64,000 bases of DNA from Hahella sp. KA22. Its GTDB lineage: Bacteria > Pseudomonadota > Gammaproteobacteria > Pseudomonadales > Oleiphilaceae. This document shows positions 53,103 through 61,644 of this stretch, piece after piece (positions within the stretch are counted from its first letter, which is position 1; each line of letters begins with the position of its first letter). The stretch lies in the NCBI RefSeq assembly GCF_004135205.1, contig NZ_CP035490.1, forward strand, positions 6,851,001-6,915,000, in the 5' to 3' direction. The position numbers and the translations under genes were made by a program. The notes below the pieces were generated by a model. That model was not told the DNA's origin and did not search any database. It saw only the letters and a program-made list of their open reading frames with translations.

Positions 53103-53675
53103 CTAGGATCGTATGCCATCCCAGCAGAGCTGGAAGGCAATCTCACGGGCTTCTTCGGTATCAGTGATCGAACTGGCGCGAATAAGGCGCGCAGTTTCGC
53201 GGATCGACCCGAAAAATAGCGAGCTAATAAAAAGAATCGGAATCGGTTTTAGGATTTCCTCTTTCTGCCCTTCTACAACAATCTGTATCAGTCCTTCACC
53301 ATGTCGTTCGACAAAGGCGCGGCTTTCATCGCTCATGAAGGATGAACCGACAAACTGTTCCATAAAGGTCACCTTATCAAAGCGTTGCAGGCGGTGATCG
53401 AGTATCTTATTCCATACATTGCGCACTTTGCTTTTTAGCGGCAGGGTTTGGTCAATGCCAGTGGAGTAGAAGTCCAGAGCCTCTCTCTTGGCCTGACGAT
53501 AGACTTCATTGAACAACGTTTCTTTGTCTGGGAAATAAACATAAAGCGTACTGGTGCCAATGCCAGCTTCTTTGGCAATCTGAGCCAGGGTCAAGCCGAA
53601 GAGTCCGCGTTCTGTCGCCAAGCGGCAGGTGGCGGTAATCACGGCTTCAAGTTTTCTCTCATCTTTAGGTTTCAT
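53103..53675 (-). CDS. TetR-family repressor of the SDR operon
   Basis: 190 residues from ATG 53675, giving MKPKDERKLEAVITATCRL; a longer frame from 53711 would run over the operator. The HTH is [25 protein letters not shown] (about 28-52). The C-terminal ligand domain is unclassified. It sits just upstream of the SDR gene on the same strand, with a matching palindrome before each gene, so it probably represses both. Confidence 0.9.
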   Translation of the reverse strand: MKPKDERKLEAVITATCRLATERGLFGLTLAQIAKEAGIGTSTLYVYFPDKETLFNEVYRQAKREALDFYSTGIDQTLPLKSKVRNVWNKILDHRLQRFDKVTFMEQFVGSSFMSDESRAFVERHGEGLIQIVVEGQKEEILKPIPILFISSLFFGSIRETARLIRASSITDTEEAREIAFQLCWDGIRS

Positions 53676-53689
53676 AAGAGTCACTTTAG

Positions 53690-53705
53690 CCGAATATATA
53701 TTCGG
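53690..53705 (-). promoter_or_regulatory. TetR operator upstream of tetR
   Basis: CCGAATATATATTCGG, a perfect 16-bp palindrome 15 bases before the tetR start; the core is identical to the site at 53069-53082. Confidence 0.78.
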
Positions 53706-53765
53706 CATCAAGAAAAAAATGTATCCCTCGGGATTTGAGCTTACTCAAACCTGCTGATAGCGTCA

Positions 53766-53948
53766 TCAGAAATGGATTTGCTGAAGTCCTTTTACTCCCA
53801 GCGTATCGCGTAGGTGGCGCAGGACTGGGTTATGGTCATCGCCGTGTTCATCCCAAACTTTCAATAGCGCCTCTTTCCAGTGTTCACCGTTTTTCAACTG
53901 CATCGCGATTAAGGCGTCCATTTGAATGAGCGACAGTGGGGCTGGCAT
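53766..53948 (-). CDS. Hypothetical 60-residue protein
   Basis: A perfect AGGAGG SD precedes ATG 53948. The product, beginning MPAPLSLIQMDALIAMQLKN, is soluble and helical, with WKEALLKVWDEHGDDHN in the middle. I do not recognise the family. It is upstream of tetR on the same strand but 60 bases before its operator, so probably a separate transcript. Confidence 0.65.
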   Translation of the reverse strand: MPAPLSLIQMDALIAMQLKNGEHWKEALLKVWDEHGDDHNPVLRHLRDTLGVKGLQQIHF

Positions 53949-54152
53949 AAAACCTCCTGAATAATTCGTATCTCAGCGACTGTATACATCCAGTCACCGG
54001 TTTTAGTTTCAGCTTTCATCATGGACGCATCCTGCGCCCTTGTCGGTACGATAACGTACAGGCGTCAGTTCGCTCGAAAACCGTGCTCATAGCTGTGTTC
54101 GTCGGCGCACAGACAGGCGCGCGCATTGGCGTAGCATCTATGGGGAAATGAT

Positions 54153-54236
54153 GGCGCTGGGAGAATCGCAATGAGCGGTTGTAGGGCGCAATATTGTCGT
54201 GGCCAAACAGCCGCAGACAGGAACACTCCCAGCGCC
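54153..54236. ncRNA. Nested inverted repeat, possible structured RNA
   Basis: GGCGCTGGGAG (54153-54163) and CTCCCAGCGCC (54226-54236) are perfectly complementary and enclose a second stem, GCGGTTG (54175-54181) with CAGCCGC (54208-54214). No reading frame was found in this stretch of about 370 bases between divergent genes. It could be a small RNA, a 5' leader of the BON lipoprotein, or a mobile-element end. Confidence 0.4.
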
Positions 54237-54319
54237 AGGTTGAGTCTGAGCGTAATGAACCATCTTTTTAGCCGCTGACATTAAACAACGTCAGCCCTAC
54301 TTATCGGGAGCTTCTGAAC

Positions 54320-54631
54320 ATGACATCTAAAAAACGCTTTACCATCTATTTACTGGCTATGACGTTGGCCTTTTGGGTGGGTTGTTCTACAACCTCAAAC
54401 CAGGAAAGCACTGGCGAATATATCGACGACAGCGTGTTGACCGCGAAGGTAATTATGGCGGTCTTCAATGAGCCTTCGTTGAAGAGCTCGGAAATCAATG
54501 TTGAAACCTACAAAGGCATAGTCCAACTCAGCGGTTTTGTTAACTCCCAGGCGGATATCGACAAGGCCATCAAAGTTTCGGGGAATGTGGACGGGGTTAA
54601 ATCTGTCAACGCGGCGATGAAACTGAAGTGA
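54320..54631 (+). CDS. BON-domain lipoprotein 1
   Basis: 103 residues. The lipobox FWVGC ends the signal peptide near residue 22. The BON domain (about 36-103) has DDSVLTAKVIMAVFNEPSLKS, VETYKGIVQLSGFVNSQAD and GNVDGVKSVNAAMKLK. BON proteins of the OsmY/DolP type bind membranes and help outer-membrane stability. Start at ATG 54320 with GGGAG upstream. Confidence 0.88.
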   Translation: MTSKKRFTIYLLAMTLAFWVGCSTTSNQESTGEYIDDSVLTAKVIMAVFNEPSLKSSEINVETYKGIVQLSGFVNSQADIDKAIKVSGNVDGVKSVNAAMKLK

Positions 54632-54782
54632 TCGAATATGAGCCATTGTCTCCAGCCGGGGCTCAAGCGCTACTTTATTATTAACATGGCAATGATATTG
54701 GCATATTAATCATCAGGCGCATGGATGCGCCTGCGCGGAGGCACAGAGCCCCAACCGATAGACTTAATCCACTTCGGCGCGA

Positions 54783-55088
54783 TTATTCCCACATGATGGC
54801 GGCGTTGTCGTCTTCGGCCGCCTTTAGCAGTTCAATGAGCGGCAGAGCCCGGTTTCTCAAACTCACTGTCGGCTCATCATCGTCATCATTTGCGGCCTCC
54901 GCGGATGGTTGTGAGAACTGCTCGCTTGCTATCGCCCTGGAAAGCCGATCTAGCGCCGCCGGTACTTCGGCGGCTGAAAGTGATCCTGGTACGGTCCCGC
55001 TATGTCCCATTATCTTGAGGAAGGTTTGTGCAATATTCCCGAATAAATTCACATTGGAATAGGCGTCTGTTTTAAAAGTTACCAGCAT
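54783..55088 (-). CDS. DUF1840 protein
   Basis: 101 residues from ATG 55088 (GAGGA SD 8 bases upstream). MLVTFKTDAYSNVNLFGNIA and LKIMGHSGTVPGSLSAAEVP are the DUF1840 signature, with a later VSLRNRALPLIELLKAA. An acidic Asp cluster (DDDDE) sits mid-protein. Cytosolic; function unknown in the family. Confidence 0.88.
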   Translation of the reverse strand: MLVTFKTDAYSNVNLFGNIAQTFLKIMGHSGTVPGSLSAAEVPAALDRLSRAIASEQFSQPSAEAANDDDDEPTVSLRNRALPLIELLKAAEDDNAAIMWE

Positions 55089-55409
55089 AAGAGGCGTCCT
55101 CACTGTTTTAATGCGCGCACTGCCAAAGAGATACTCCCCTTTTTCGCGCCGTGATGTTTCATGTAGATGTTAACTGACCTGCACAATGGCCAGCCCGCAG
55201 GTCGTCAGACTTATTTCACCCGCCTCGCCATTTCATTAAGCGGTCTTGAAGAGATGTACGCCACCGTACAGACGACAGGTCAGGGTCTGGTTAATCTGAC
55301 ATCCATCTCCACCAATATGAAATAGCGGCCACAGAACGGCTGAACGTCTGATAGACATCGCCCTTTAGGTGAAGCTGTTTCAATTGTGCTCACTGCGTTG
55401 AGGTCTCCT
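55089..55409. other. Intergenic region, possible small ORF
   Basis: About 320 bases. A 52-codon frame at 55167-55325 (starts MLTDLHNGQPAGRQTYFTRL) has protein-like composition but no SD, so I leave it uncalled. Otherwise nothing recognised. Confidence 0.3.
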
Positions 55410-55997
55410 ATGAATATACTTAGATTGGAACACAGCAAAACTGCCTACGCCGCCGACTTTGTTCTCTATTTCCTTACCTTCGTTGCACTGGGAATCGCAC
55501 TGACATCAGTAAGCCCACGACCGCAACGCCCCGAGCTGGCGATGCTTATATTTGTTGGCCTGATGGGATGGACGCTCATTGAGTACCTGCTGCATCGTTT
55601 TGTCCTCCATGGCATGCCGCTGTTTCGCACCTGGCATGCTGAACATCATCGTCGCCCAAGGGCGCTGATCTGCGCGCCCACCATATTGAGCGCCTCTCTG
55701 ATCTTCGTGCTGATCTTTCTTCCCGCCTGGATCATCAGTGATCGGTGGGGAGCCTGCGCTTTAACGTTCGGCATTGTAACCGGTTACCTCGCCTACTCTG
55801 TCACCCATCACGCCATCCACCACTGGCGTGCGAACGGGCCTTGGCTGAGACGTCGCAAACATTTACATGCAATGCACCACCAATCTGATGGCAAGTCGGT
55901 GTTTTTCGGCGTAACCAGTGTATTCTGGGATCTGGTGTTCGGCAGTGTTCCATCACGTAAACAACCTGATATGGATGCGGACGCCGGACGTCGCTGA
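55410..55997 (+). CDS. Fatty-acid hydroxylase / sterol desaturase family membrane enzyme
   Basis: 195 residues from ATG 55410, preferred over an upstream GTG at 55386 because GAGG stands 6-7 bases before it. Four transmembrane helices alternate with histidine clusters HRFVLH, HAEHHRR, HHAIHHW and HLHAMHH, the di-iron site of the fatty acid hydroxylase superfamily. It probably hydroxylates a lipid or carotenoid-like substrate in the inner membrane; substrate unknown. Confidence 0.85.
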   Translation: MNILRLEHSKTAYAADFVLYFLTFVALGIALTSVSPRPQRPELAMLIFVGLMGWTLIEYLLHRFVLHGMPLFRTWHAEHHRRPRALICAPTILSASLIFVLIFLPAWIISDRWGACALTFGIVTGYLAYSVTHHAIHHWRANGPWLRRRKHLHAMHHQSDGKSVFFGVTSVFWDLVFGSVPSRKQPDMDADAGRR

Positions 55998-56051
55998 CGT
56001 CGCAACCATCAAGCTGGCGATGGCGCGCCCAGACAACAAGCGCGCGCCAGG

Positions 56052-57497
56052 CTATTGCCCAAGGTCCTCGGGATTCACAATCAGCACTTCCACCCGACGA
56101 TTGCTGGCCCTGCCCTGAGCGGTCTCATTACTGGCGACAGGCTGCTGCTCACCATATCCCTGCGCCGAGATTTTCTGGGCGGGTATGCGTCCGATTTCAG
56201 CCAGAATACGCGCAACGACTTCCGCACGCTGACCAGACAACAGCTGATTCATATCCGTACTACCCCGGTCATCTGTATGGCCCGTCACCACAATGGCGGC
56301 TCCCGGAAATTCACGAATCGCTTCGATGATTTTATTCACCAGGATATAGTTTTCACCTTGAATCTCGCTCTCACCGGAAGGGAAATTAAAGCCGTATGCC
56401 CGTATTAACACGTTATCCAACTGCCTATACACTTCCGCCTCTTTTTGACTGAAAAGCGACTGAATAGCGATGAACTTTTCCTTAATCGCCTGATCCCGTT
56501 GCGCCGCTTTCTTTTGCTCAGTGAGGATATCCTTTTTTTCTGAGGCCATGGTCTGCGCTCTATCATTAGCTCTCTCCAATGCAACCTCTGATGAAGCATT
56601 TTTACTTAAAATACCCGCTAATTGCGCATTTAAATCTTTTACCAACTCTTTATTAGACAGATCAAATGAGGCGTCGCTCACCACGGGTGCGACGATGTTG
56701 GCTACCTGTTGTTGATACCAAATCACTTTGTCTTCCTCATTGAAATCCGATTCTTCGAAGTGAGTGATCATATCTGCGATATGCTCAGCCCGCAGCGTGT
56801 TCCAAAGCGCCTTTTGCGCGTGAACCTGCGCTCTTTCCGTATCCGTTCTATCCGCATCCAGAGTCTTTAGGGCAAGTTGATATTCTTCTTGCGCCAACGC
56901 CATGGTCTTAGGCGCCAGGTTATCAACATCTCTGCGCTTGGCGGCGGTGATGGCGTCACGGGCCTGATCCACGATATTGCCTTTCAAAGCGGCCAACTCC
57001 GCTTTCGAGTACAGCCTGGCTATATCTGCGCGCCCAGCTTTGGCTTCTTCCAGATTACCTTTTTCGATCAGCCCAGTGAGCTTGACCATGCCGCTTTCAG
57101 CCTGGCGAAAGATGTCCGGGGTCACTTTATCTGCATTAGCCGTTAAGGCTTTCTTGCGTGCGGCAAACACCTCATCCAGATGATAGGCCGCAAGTTGCGC
57201 GTTTTCCCTGGCTGAGCCCAGCGCCGCCAGTCCCTGCCTGGCGATACTGTCCGCTTTGGAATCGCCTGCTTTTCCCCGATCAAGAGCGTCCTGATAAGAC
57301 TTGGACGCCATACTAAAACGCTGCGGAGACAATACGTTCAAATCGTCAGTTCGCCCTTGCGTCAACTGTGCGTTTAGTTCAGGTAGAACGGGATATTGTT
57401 GGTATGCGGCTTGGTCGCTGAGCAGTGTACGGCTTGCGCAGCTCGCCAGTCCTATGGTTAATGTGGTCACAGAAAGAAATGCAGTTACTCTTTTCAT
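56052..57497 (-). CDS. OmpA-family lipoprotein with DUF4398-type helical region
   Basis: 481 residues. Signal peptide with lipobox GLASC near residue 20. The middle (about 50-330) is a long helical, coiled-coil-rich region with QRFSMASKSYQDALDRGKAG and TMALAQEEYQLALKTLD, the DUF4398 pattern. The C-terminal OmpA domain (about 370-478) has VTGHTDDRGS, NQLLSGQRAEVV, GYGEQQPVASN and RASNRRVEVLI and should bind peptidoglycan. An outer-membrane/peptidoglycan tether; function beyond anchoring unknown. Confidence 0.9.
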   Translation of the reverse strand: MKRVTAFLSVTTLTIGLASCASRTLLSDQAAYQQYPVLPELNAQLTQGRTDDLNVLSPQRFSMASKSYQDALDRGKAGDSKADSIARQGLAALGSARENAQLAAYHLDEVFAARKKALTANADKVTPDIFRQAESGMVKLTGLIEKGNLEEAKAGRADIARLYSKAELAALKGNIVDQARDAITAAKRRDVDNLAPKTMALAQEEYQLALKTLDADRTDTERAQVHAQKALWNTLRAEHIADMITHFEESDFNEEDKVIWYQQQVANIVAPVVSDASFDLSNKELVKDLNAQLAGILSKNASSEVALERANDRAQTMASEKKDILTEQKKAAQRDQAIKEKFIAIQSLFSQKEAEVYRQLDNVLIRAYGFNFPSGESEIQGENYILVNKIIEAIREFPGAAIVVTGHTDDRGSTDMNQLLSGQRAEVVARILAEIGRIPAQKISAQGYGEQQPVASNETAQGRASNRRVEVLIVNPEDLGQ

Positions 57498-57751
57498 GTC
57501 AGAGTCTCCATTTTAAGGGTGGGGGCGACTGCCTTGCGCCTCGTACATAATCGCTATTCGATAAGCATGCTTCTTATGTCGGCGTCAGGTTTGGTTTGCC
57601 GTCAGCATCTTGTTTAGTCACAGACAAAAAAGCGCAGGTTCCTACAGAACGCCGCCAGAGTTCAGTGCTGAGAGGTAACCGCCTGCGTTCTGGAAAGCGT
57701 TCCTTGAACAGGGTGGGAGGAGCAGAGTTTTCTTGCCCAGGTATTCGGCAT

Positions 57752-58072
57752 CTAATGTCTCATGACGACATCGGGATCAAAGGTCAGGCCTTTCGTCTCT
57801 ACCTTTTTTACCCCGCGCACGCTCTTGGCGGCTTTCACTGCTGCTATTTGTTCACCGGCGCTGTGCAAGTGGCCGGTTAACGTCACCACACTGTCTTTAG
57901 TGCACACTCCGACGCTGAGTCCGGGCGACTTTTTGTCGAGAAACAACGAGGATTTAACCTTCATGGTTATCCAGCTGTCTTTAATGAAGCTGTTAGCCTC
58001 TTTTGTCGAGCTTTCTGAGTTTGCGGCCGCCGTTGGCGAAGCGTCTTCGGCCTCAACTTTATTTTTGTCCAT
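57752..58072 (-). CDS. BON-domain protein 2
   Basis: 106 residues from ATG 58072, chosen for its AGGAGG SD 8 bases upstream. It starts MDKNKVEAEDASPTAAANSE, a disordered N-terminus with no signal peptide, then one BON domain (about 31-100): IKDSWITMKVKSSLFLDKK, VVTLTGHLHSAGEQIAAVKA, VRGVKKVETKGL. Lack of a signal suggests a cytosolic location, unlike the other BON protein here. Confidence 0.85.
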   Translation of the reverse strand: MDKNKVEAEDASPTAAANSESSTKEANSFIKDSWITMKVKSSLFLDKKSPGLSVGVCTKDSVVTLTGHLHSAGEQIAAVKAAKSVRGVKKVETKGLTFDPDVVMRH

Positions 58073-58167
58073 GTCTGCACCTCCTGTTACCTGTTTCACA
58101 TTGGAAAGACGAGCATATACTCGAGAATGACGGTAGTCGGTGCGCTACCGCACTGACCTGTATGTGA

Positions 58168-58229
58168 GACAGGGCCTGACATGTGCAGGCCCTGTCGTTG
58201 CAGGCAAATAGAAGGATGCTATTTGCCTG
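58168..58229. repeat. Twin perfect hairpins, 11-bp stems with 7-base loops
   Basis: GACAGGGCCTG (58168-58178) / CAGGCCCTGTC (58186-58196), then after a 4-base linker CAGGCAAATAG (58201-58211) / CTATTTGCCTG (58219-58229). Both stems are perfect, equal in size, with 7-base loops. No T-run follows on either strand, so they are not ordinary terminators. Confidence 0.7.
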
Positions 58230-58330
58230 CCGGATTAATATACTGCGGTTTCACCGCCCCTCGTCCGCAACGACGGCTGGCGCCCGATTCTGACGATCTC
58301 ACCTCACCACACAGGATGGCGTATTTCGGT

Positions 58331-59185
58331 ATGAAGCGATACAAGATCGGGCATGAGACAACCTATTCCTTCTCCGGCTTGGTACAGTTGTACCCGCATA
58401 CACTGCGGCTGCGCCCCAGAGAGGGTCATGAATTGCGGATTGAGTCCTCCAGGCTGGATATATCCCCTCCTGCGACCCTGCGCTGGCATCGTGACGTGGA
58501 GGGAAATTCCGTTTCCGTCGCCAGTTTTATCGACAAAGTGAAACGGTTGAGAATATACAGCGAAGTCCTCATACAGAAATACGATCTCGCTCCCCTTGAT
58601 TTCCTGGTGGCGGACTACGCCGTCGACTATCCATTTCACTATTTGGATGAAGACAGAGCGGTGCTCGCCCCCTACATCGATGACGCGTGCGGCGCTGATA
58701 ACGTTGGGCTGTCCGACTGGATCAACAAGCTGTGGCGGCATGGCGAAACAGTTCAGACCATCAGTCTGCTACTGCGATTAAACCACCACATTTTCCAGAC
58801 TATCGCCTACCGAAAACGCGAGGAGGAAGGCGTTCAGAGCGCGGAACGCACCCTCTATCTTGGCTCAGGATCCTGTCGGGATTCCGCCAACCTTTTTATG
58901 GCCTCCGCCCGACGGCTGGGCTTCGCCGCCAGATTCGTCAGCGGTTACATCTATGTCAACGGCATGTCGATGCAAGTGGGCTCCACGCACGCCTGGGCGG
59001 AGGTGTTCATTCCCGGCGCCGGCTGGAAAGGCTTTGACCCCACCCGGGGAACGATTGTCGGAGCTGAGCACATCGCTGTCGCTGTCGCCAGATTGCCAGA
59101 ATCGATCCCTCCTATCGCGGGCGACTTTTTTGGCGTTCCTGGTTCATCAATGGAGGTGAATGTCCGGGTAACGGACATCACTTAA
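58331..59185 (+). CDS. Transglutaminase-like protein 1 (with N-terminal Bact_transglu_N domain)
   Basis: 284 residues if started at ATG 58331, matching the family start MKRYKIGHETTYSFSGLV; an ATG at 58316 is the alternative. Residues 1-90 are the N-terminal domain of bacterial transglutaminase-like proteins (LYPHTLRLRPREGHEL). The catalytic domain has the triad Cys182 (GSGSCRDSANLF), His220 (STHAWAEVFI) and Asp236 (WKGFDPTRG). No signal peptide, so cytosolic. Probably an amidase or protease-like enzyme rather than a cross-linker. The next gene, 24 bases later, is a second such enzyme. Confidence 0.9.
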   Translation: MKRYKIGHETTYSFSGLVQLYPHTLRLRPREGHELRIESSRLDISPPATLRWHRDVEGNSVSVASFIDKVKRLRIYSEVLIQKYDLAPLDFLVADYAVDYPFHYLDEDRAVLAPYIDDACGADNVGLSDWINKLWRHGETVQTISLLLRLNHHIFQTIAYRKREEEGVQSAERTLYLGSGSCRDSANLFMASARRLGFAARFVSGYIYVNGMSMQVGSTHAWAEVFIPGAGWKGFDPTRGTIVGAEHIAVAVARLPESIPPIAGDFFGVPGSSMEVNVRVTDIT

Positions 59186-59209
59186 GCCTCCTTCCCGGAG
59201 ACCTCGCCA

Positions 59210-59992
59210 ATGTGGTTAAAAACAAGCTGTGAACTCCTATTCGACATCGCAGTTCCCACGCCATTTATCTTAATGTTGCGCCCACGAAGCGGCGCGCAAC
59301 AGTGGATCGCCTCCGAAGAATACTTACTCTTCCCAAGCGTTCCCGTTTTCGAATTTACAGACGACTACGGCAATCTTTGTCAGAGACTGGTGGCGCCGCC
59401 TGGGACGTTTAAAATCCATACTTCCGCCAGAATCATGACTTCCGATCATGTTGACGAGGAGCCCGGAGGCGCCTTTATCGACGTCCAACGCCTGCCCGAC
59501 AATGTCCTGAAGTACTTGTTGCCCAGCCGATACTGCGAGTCTGACTGTTTTAATGACATGGCGCGTGAAATTACCTTGAATCAGGACCCCGGCTACGATC
59601 AGGTGGCGGAAATTGAAAGCTGGCTACGTAGAACCATTAAATTTCAACCAGGAAGCAGCTTAACGCCGCTGTCAGCGATTGAAGTGAATCAAAAACAGAT
59701 TGGCGTATGCAGAGACCTTGCTCACCTGGGCGTCGCCCTTTGCCGCAGCCTGAGCATTCCCGCCCGCATGGTGGTGGGGTATTTACACGCCTTGCGCCCT
59801 ATGGAGTTACACGCCTGGTTTGAAGCCTTCGTTGCCGGACGCTGGTATACCTTCGACGCAACTCAGATGTCTAAACGAGGCGGCTATGTGGCGATTGGCT
59901 ATGGCAGGGACGCAGCCGATGTGGCGATCTATAACCAGTTTGGCCCAGCCGTATTTCCTATTGAGCAAAAAGTGTGCGTTGCGCTGGCGTAA
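59210..59992 (+). CDS. Transglutaminase-like protein 2
   Basis: 260 residues. The N-terminal domain (1-110) has [19 protein letters not shown] and the sequence [15 protein letters not shown]. The catalytic triad is Cys167 ([11 protein letters not shown]), His201 ([10 protein letters not shown]) and Asp216 (YTFDATQ). It belongs to the same superfamily as the preceding protein but is clearly diverged, so not a recent tandem copy. Cytosolic, no signal peptide. Probably co-transcribed. Substrate unknown. Confidence 0.9.
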   Translation: MWLKTSCELLFDIAVPTPFILMLRPRSGAQQWIASEEYLLFPSVPVFEFTDDYGNLCQRLVAPPGTFKIHTSARIMTSDHVDEEPGGAFIDVQRLPDNVLKYLLPSRYCESDCFNDMAREITLNQDPGYDQVAEIESWLRRTIKFQPGSSLTPLSAIEVNQKQIGVCRDLAHLGVALCRSLSIPARMVVGYLHALRPMELHAWFEAFVAGRWYTFDATQMSKRGGYVAIGYGRDAADVAIYNQFGPAVFPIEQKVCVALA

Positions 59993-60119
59993 AACAAAAT
60001 TAGATTCTGTTCCGCACCGTACAGACAACACGCGCCGCTTATCTTCAGACTGATGACAAGGCTGCCGGAGCCTATCCATTCTCCTCTGTGGCCCTTGCTC
60101 ATAAACTGAGGATCCTCCC

Positions 60120-60905
60120 ATGTCCACCACAACAGGCGTCGCCCACAATCACTTGCTACAGCATCTTCCTGGCAGGGAGCGCAATAAAATTATCGAACAG
60201 GGTGAACTTATGAAGTTCACGTTAGGCTCCGAACTTTGCGACCCTGGCCAGAATTACCGTTACGTATATTTTCCCTTTACCGGCTTGATTTCCCTGATGG
60301 CCAAAGTAAAAGAGCAAAAGTCTTTGATCATAGGTTTGGTGGGTAACGAAGGCATGTTTGGCGCGACACTGGCGTTAGGGATCGCCACTGCGCCGACTCA
60401 GGCCATTGTATGTCGCGCCGGCATCGGATTGCGCTTGCGCGCCAGCAAGTTTCGCAGACTATTACAGGACACTCCCTGCCTGAGACGCACGCTGAACCAT
60501 TACCTTTACATGCTGATCGTACAGTTGTCTCAGGAAGCCGCCTGCGTTCACTTCCATAAAGTAGAAGCCCGTTTGGCTCGCTGGCTCCTGATCGCACTTG
60601 ACCATACACAGGAAAACCATTTTCACCTTACCCATGAGTTTCTGGCGATGATGCTGGGCGTGCGTAGAAGCAGCATCAGCATCGCCGCCAAAGCGTTGCA
60701 ATGCAATGAGTTGATTCGTTATACACGCGGTGAAATATCCATACTGGATCGCCACAGACTTGAAGCCGCCGCCTGTAGCTGCTATCAGACTCTGACGGCG
60801 GAGAATTCAGCGTATTGGAATAAAGGCTTTTGGTGCGCTAACGCACCGACTACAGGTTGGAGCAATCTCTATTATGGCTGTCACACCGGCAAGTCGTCGG
60901 AATAA
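60120..60905 (+). CDS. Crp/Fnr-type regulator 1
   Basis: 261 residues. The N-terminal cyclic-nucleotide-binding-like fold (about 20-150) has YRYVYFPFTGLISLMAKV and IIGLVGNEGMFGATLAL. The C-terminal Crp-type HTH has LTHEFLAMMLGVRRSSISIAA. The tail holds a Cys-x-Cys (AAACSCYQTL). cAMP-binding residues of true Crp are not evident. It is followed by a CsbD-like gene. A GAGG SD stands upstream. Probably a stress or redox regulator; ligand unknown. Confidence 0.88.
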   Translation: MSTTTGVAHNHLLQHLPGRERNKIIEQGELMKFTLGSELCDPGQNYRYVYFPFTGLISLMAKVKEQKSLIIGLVGNEGMFGATLALGIATAPTQAIVCRAGIGLRLRASKFRRLLQDTPCLRRTLNHYLYMLIVQLSQEAACVHFHKVEARLARWLLIALDHTQENHFHLTHEFLAMMLGVRRSSISIAAKALQCNELIRYTRGEISILDRHRLEAAACSCYQTLTAENSAYWNKGFWCANAPTTGWSNLYYGCHTGKSSE

Positions 60906-60917
60906 ATGGAGATTAAT

Positions 60918-61298
60918 ATGAACAAGCCAAGCGATCAAAATACAAGTAAAGGCGCCGCCAGGGATGATGACAAGAAAACATCTCCGCAAGCGGGACAATC
61001 ATCCCCCCAGGGTCAATCTCAAAAAAATGCGCAAGGGTCGCAACAACACCCCCAGCAGGCGAAACAGATGACGCCGCAACAACAGACACAATCCGCCAGC
61101 ATTGACGCTATTAAGGGAAAGTGGAATCAACATGTCGGGGCCGCAAAAGTCGCCTGGGGCAAGTTGACTGAAGATGAGATATTGAAGTCGGAAGGGAATG
61201 CGCAGAAATTGGCGGGACTGGTGCAGGAACGCTACGCGCTTACCCGCGACGAAGCGGATGAGCAGGTTAAAGGCTTTTTAGATAAGTGTAAGTCTTAA
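60918..61298 (+). CDS. CsbD-like stress protein with Gln/Pro-rich N-terminus
   Basis: 126 residues from ATG 60918 (GGAG 6 bases before; an ATG at 60906 is too close). The first ~60 residues are Gln-, Ser- and Pro-rich and look disordered. The CsbD domain follows: SIDAIKGKWNQHVGAAKVAWG, LTEDEILKSEGNAQKLAGLVQERYALTRDEADEQVKGFL. CsbD-like proteins accumulate under general stress. It directly follows the Crp-type regulator, 12 bases after its stop, and a terminator hairpin follows. Confidence 0.85.
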   Translation: MNKPSDQNTSKGAARDDDKKTSPQAGQSSPQGQSQKNAQGSQQHPQQAKQMTPQQQTQSASIDAIKGKWNQHVGAAKVAWGKLTEDEILKSEGNAQKLAGLVQERYALTRDEADEQVKGFLDKCKS

Positions 61299-61335
61299 TC
61301 GTCGCCTGATTTAGCGCTTTGATTTCAAGTCAGTA

Positions 61336-61360
61336 AGGAGGGGTCTGAAGCTCCCCTCCT
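61336..61360 (+). terminator. Hairpin after the CsbD-like gene
   Basis: AGGAGGGG (61336-61343) pairs with CCCCTCCT (61353-61360) around a 9-base loop. The T-tail is weak. The rest of 61361-61644 shows no gene. Confidence 0.6.
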
Positions 61361-61644
61361 CTTGCGCTGTCTTTGCCAGCGCGGAAATAAGCCCTGGAGG
61401 CGTTTCAGCTTTGACAAAAAGCAAACAGGGTCTGTCTCTATGGGGCGGCGCCCGATGAGATTTTCAGAGTTCGCCTGATTATCCATAGATCATTAATGGC
61501 TTAGCATGAAGGCCACTGTTAATGAAAAAGCTTTCGCAATGATCCAGACCATAGCTTCAAAGTCTCCCGCACAATAATAAGCAACGAAATGTACAATATA
61601 AGAATCAGTATTCGCCGCCCCCTATATTCGATCGACGCCAATGG

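Noticed and set aside
55167-55325. 52-codon plus-strand frame
   Set aside because: Protein-like composition but no SD and no recognised family; evidence too thin to call.
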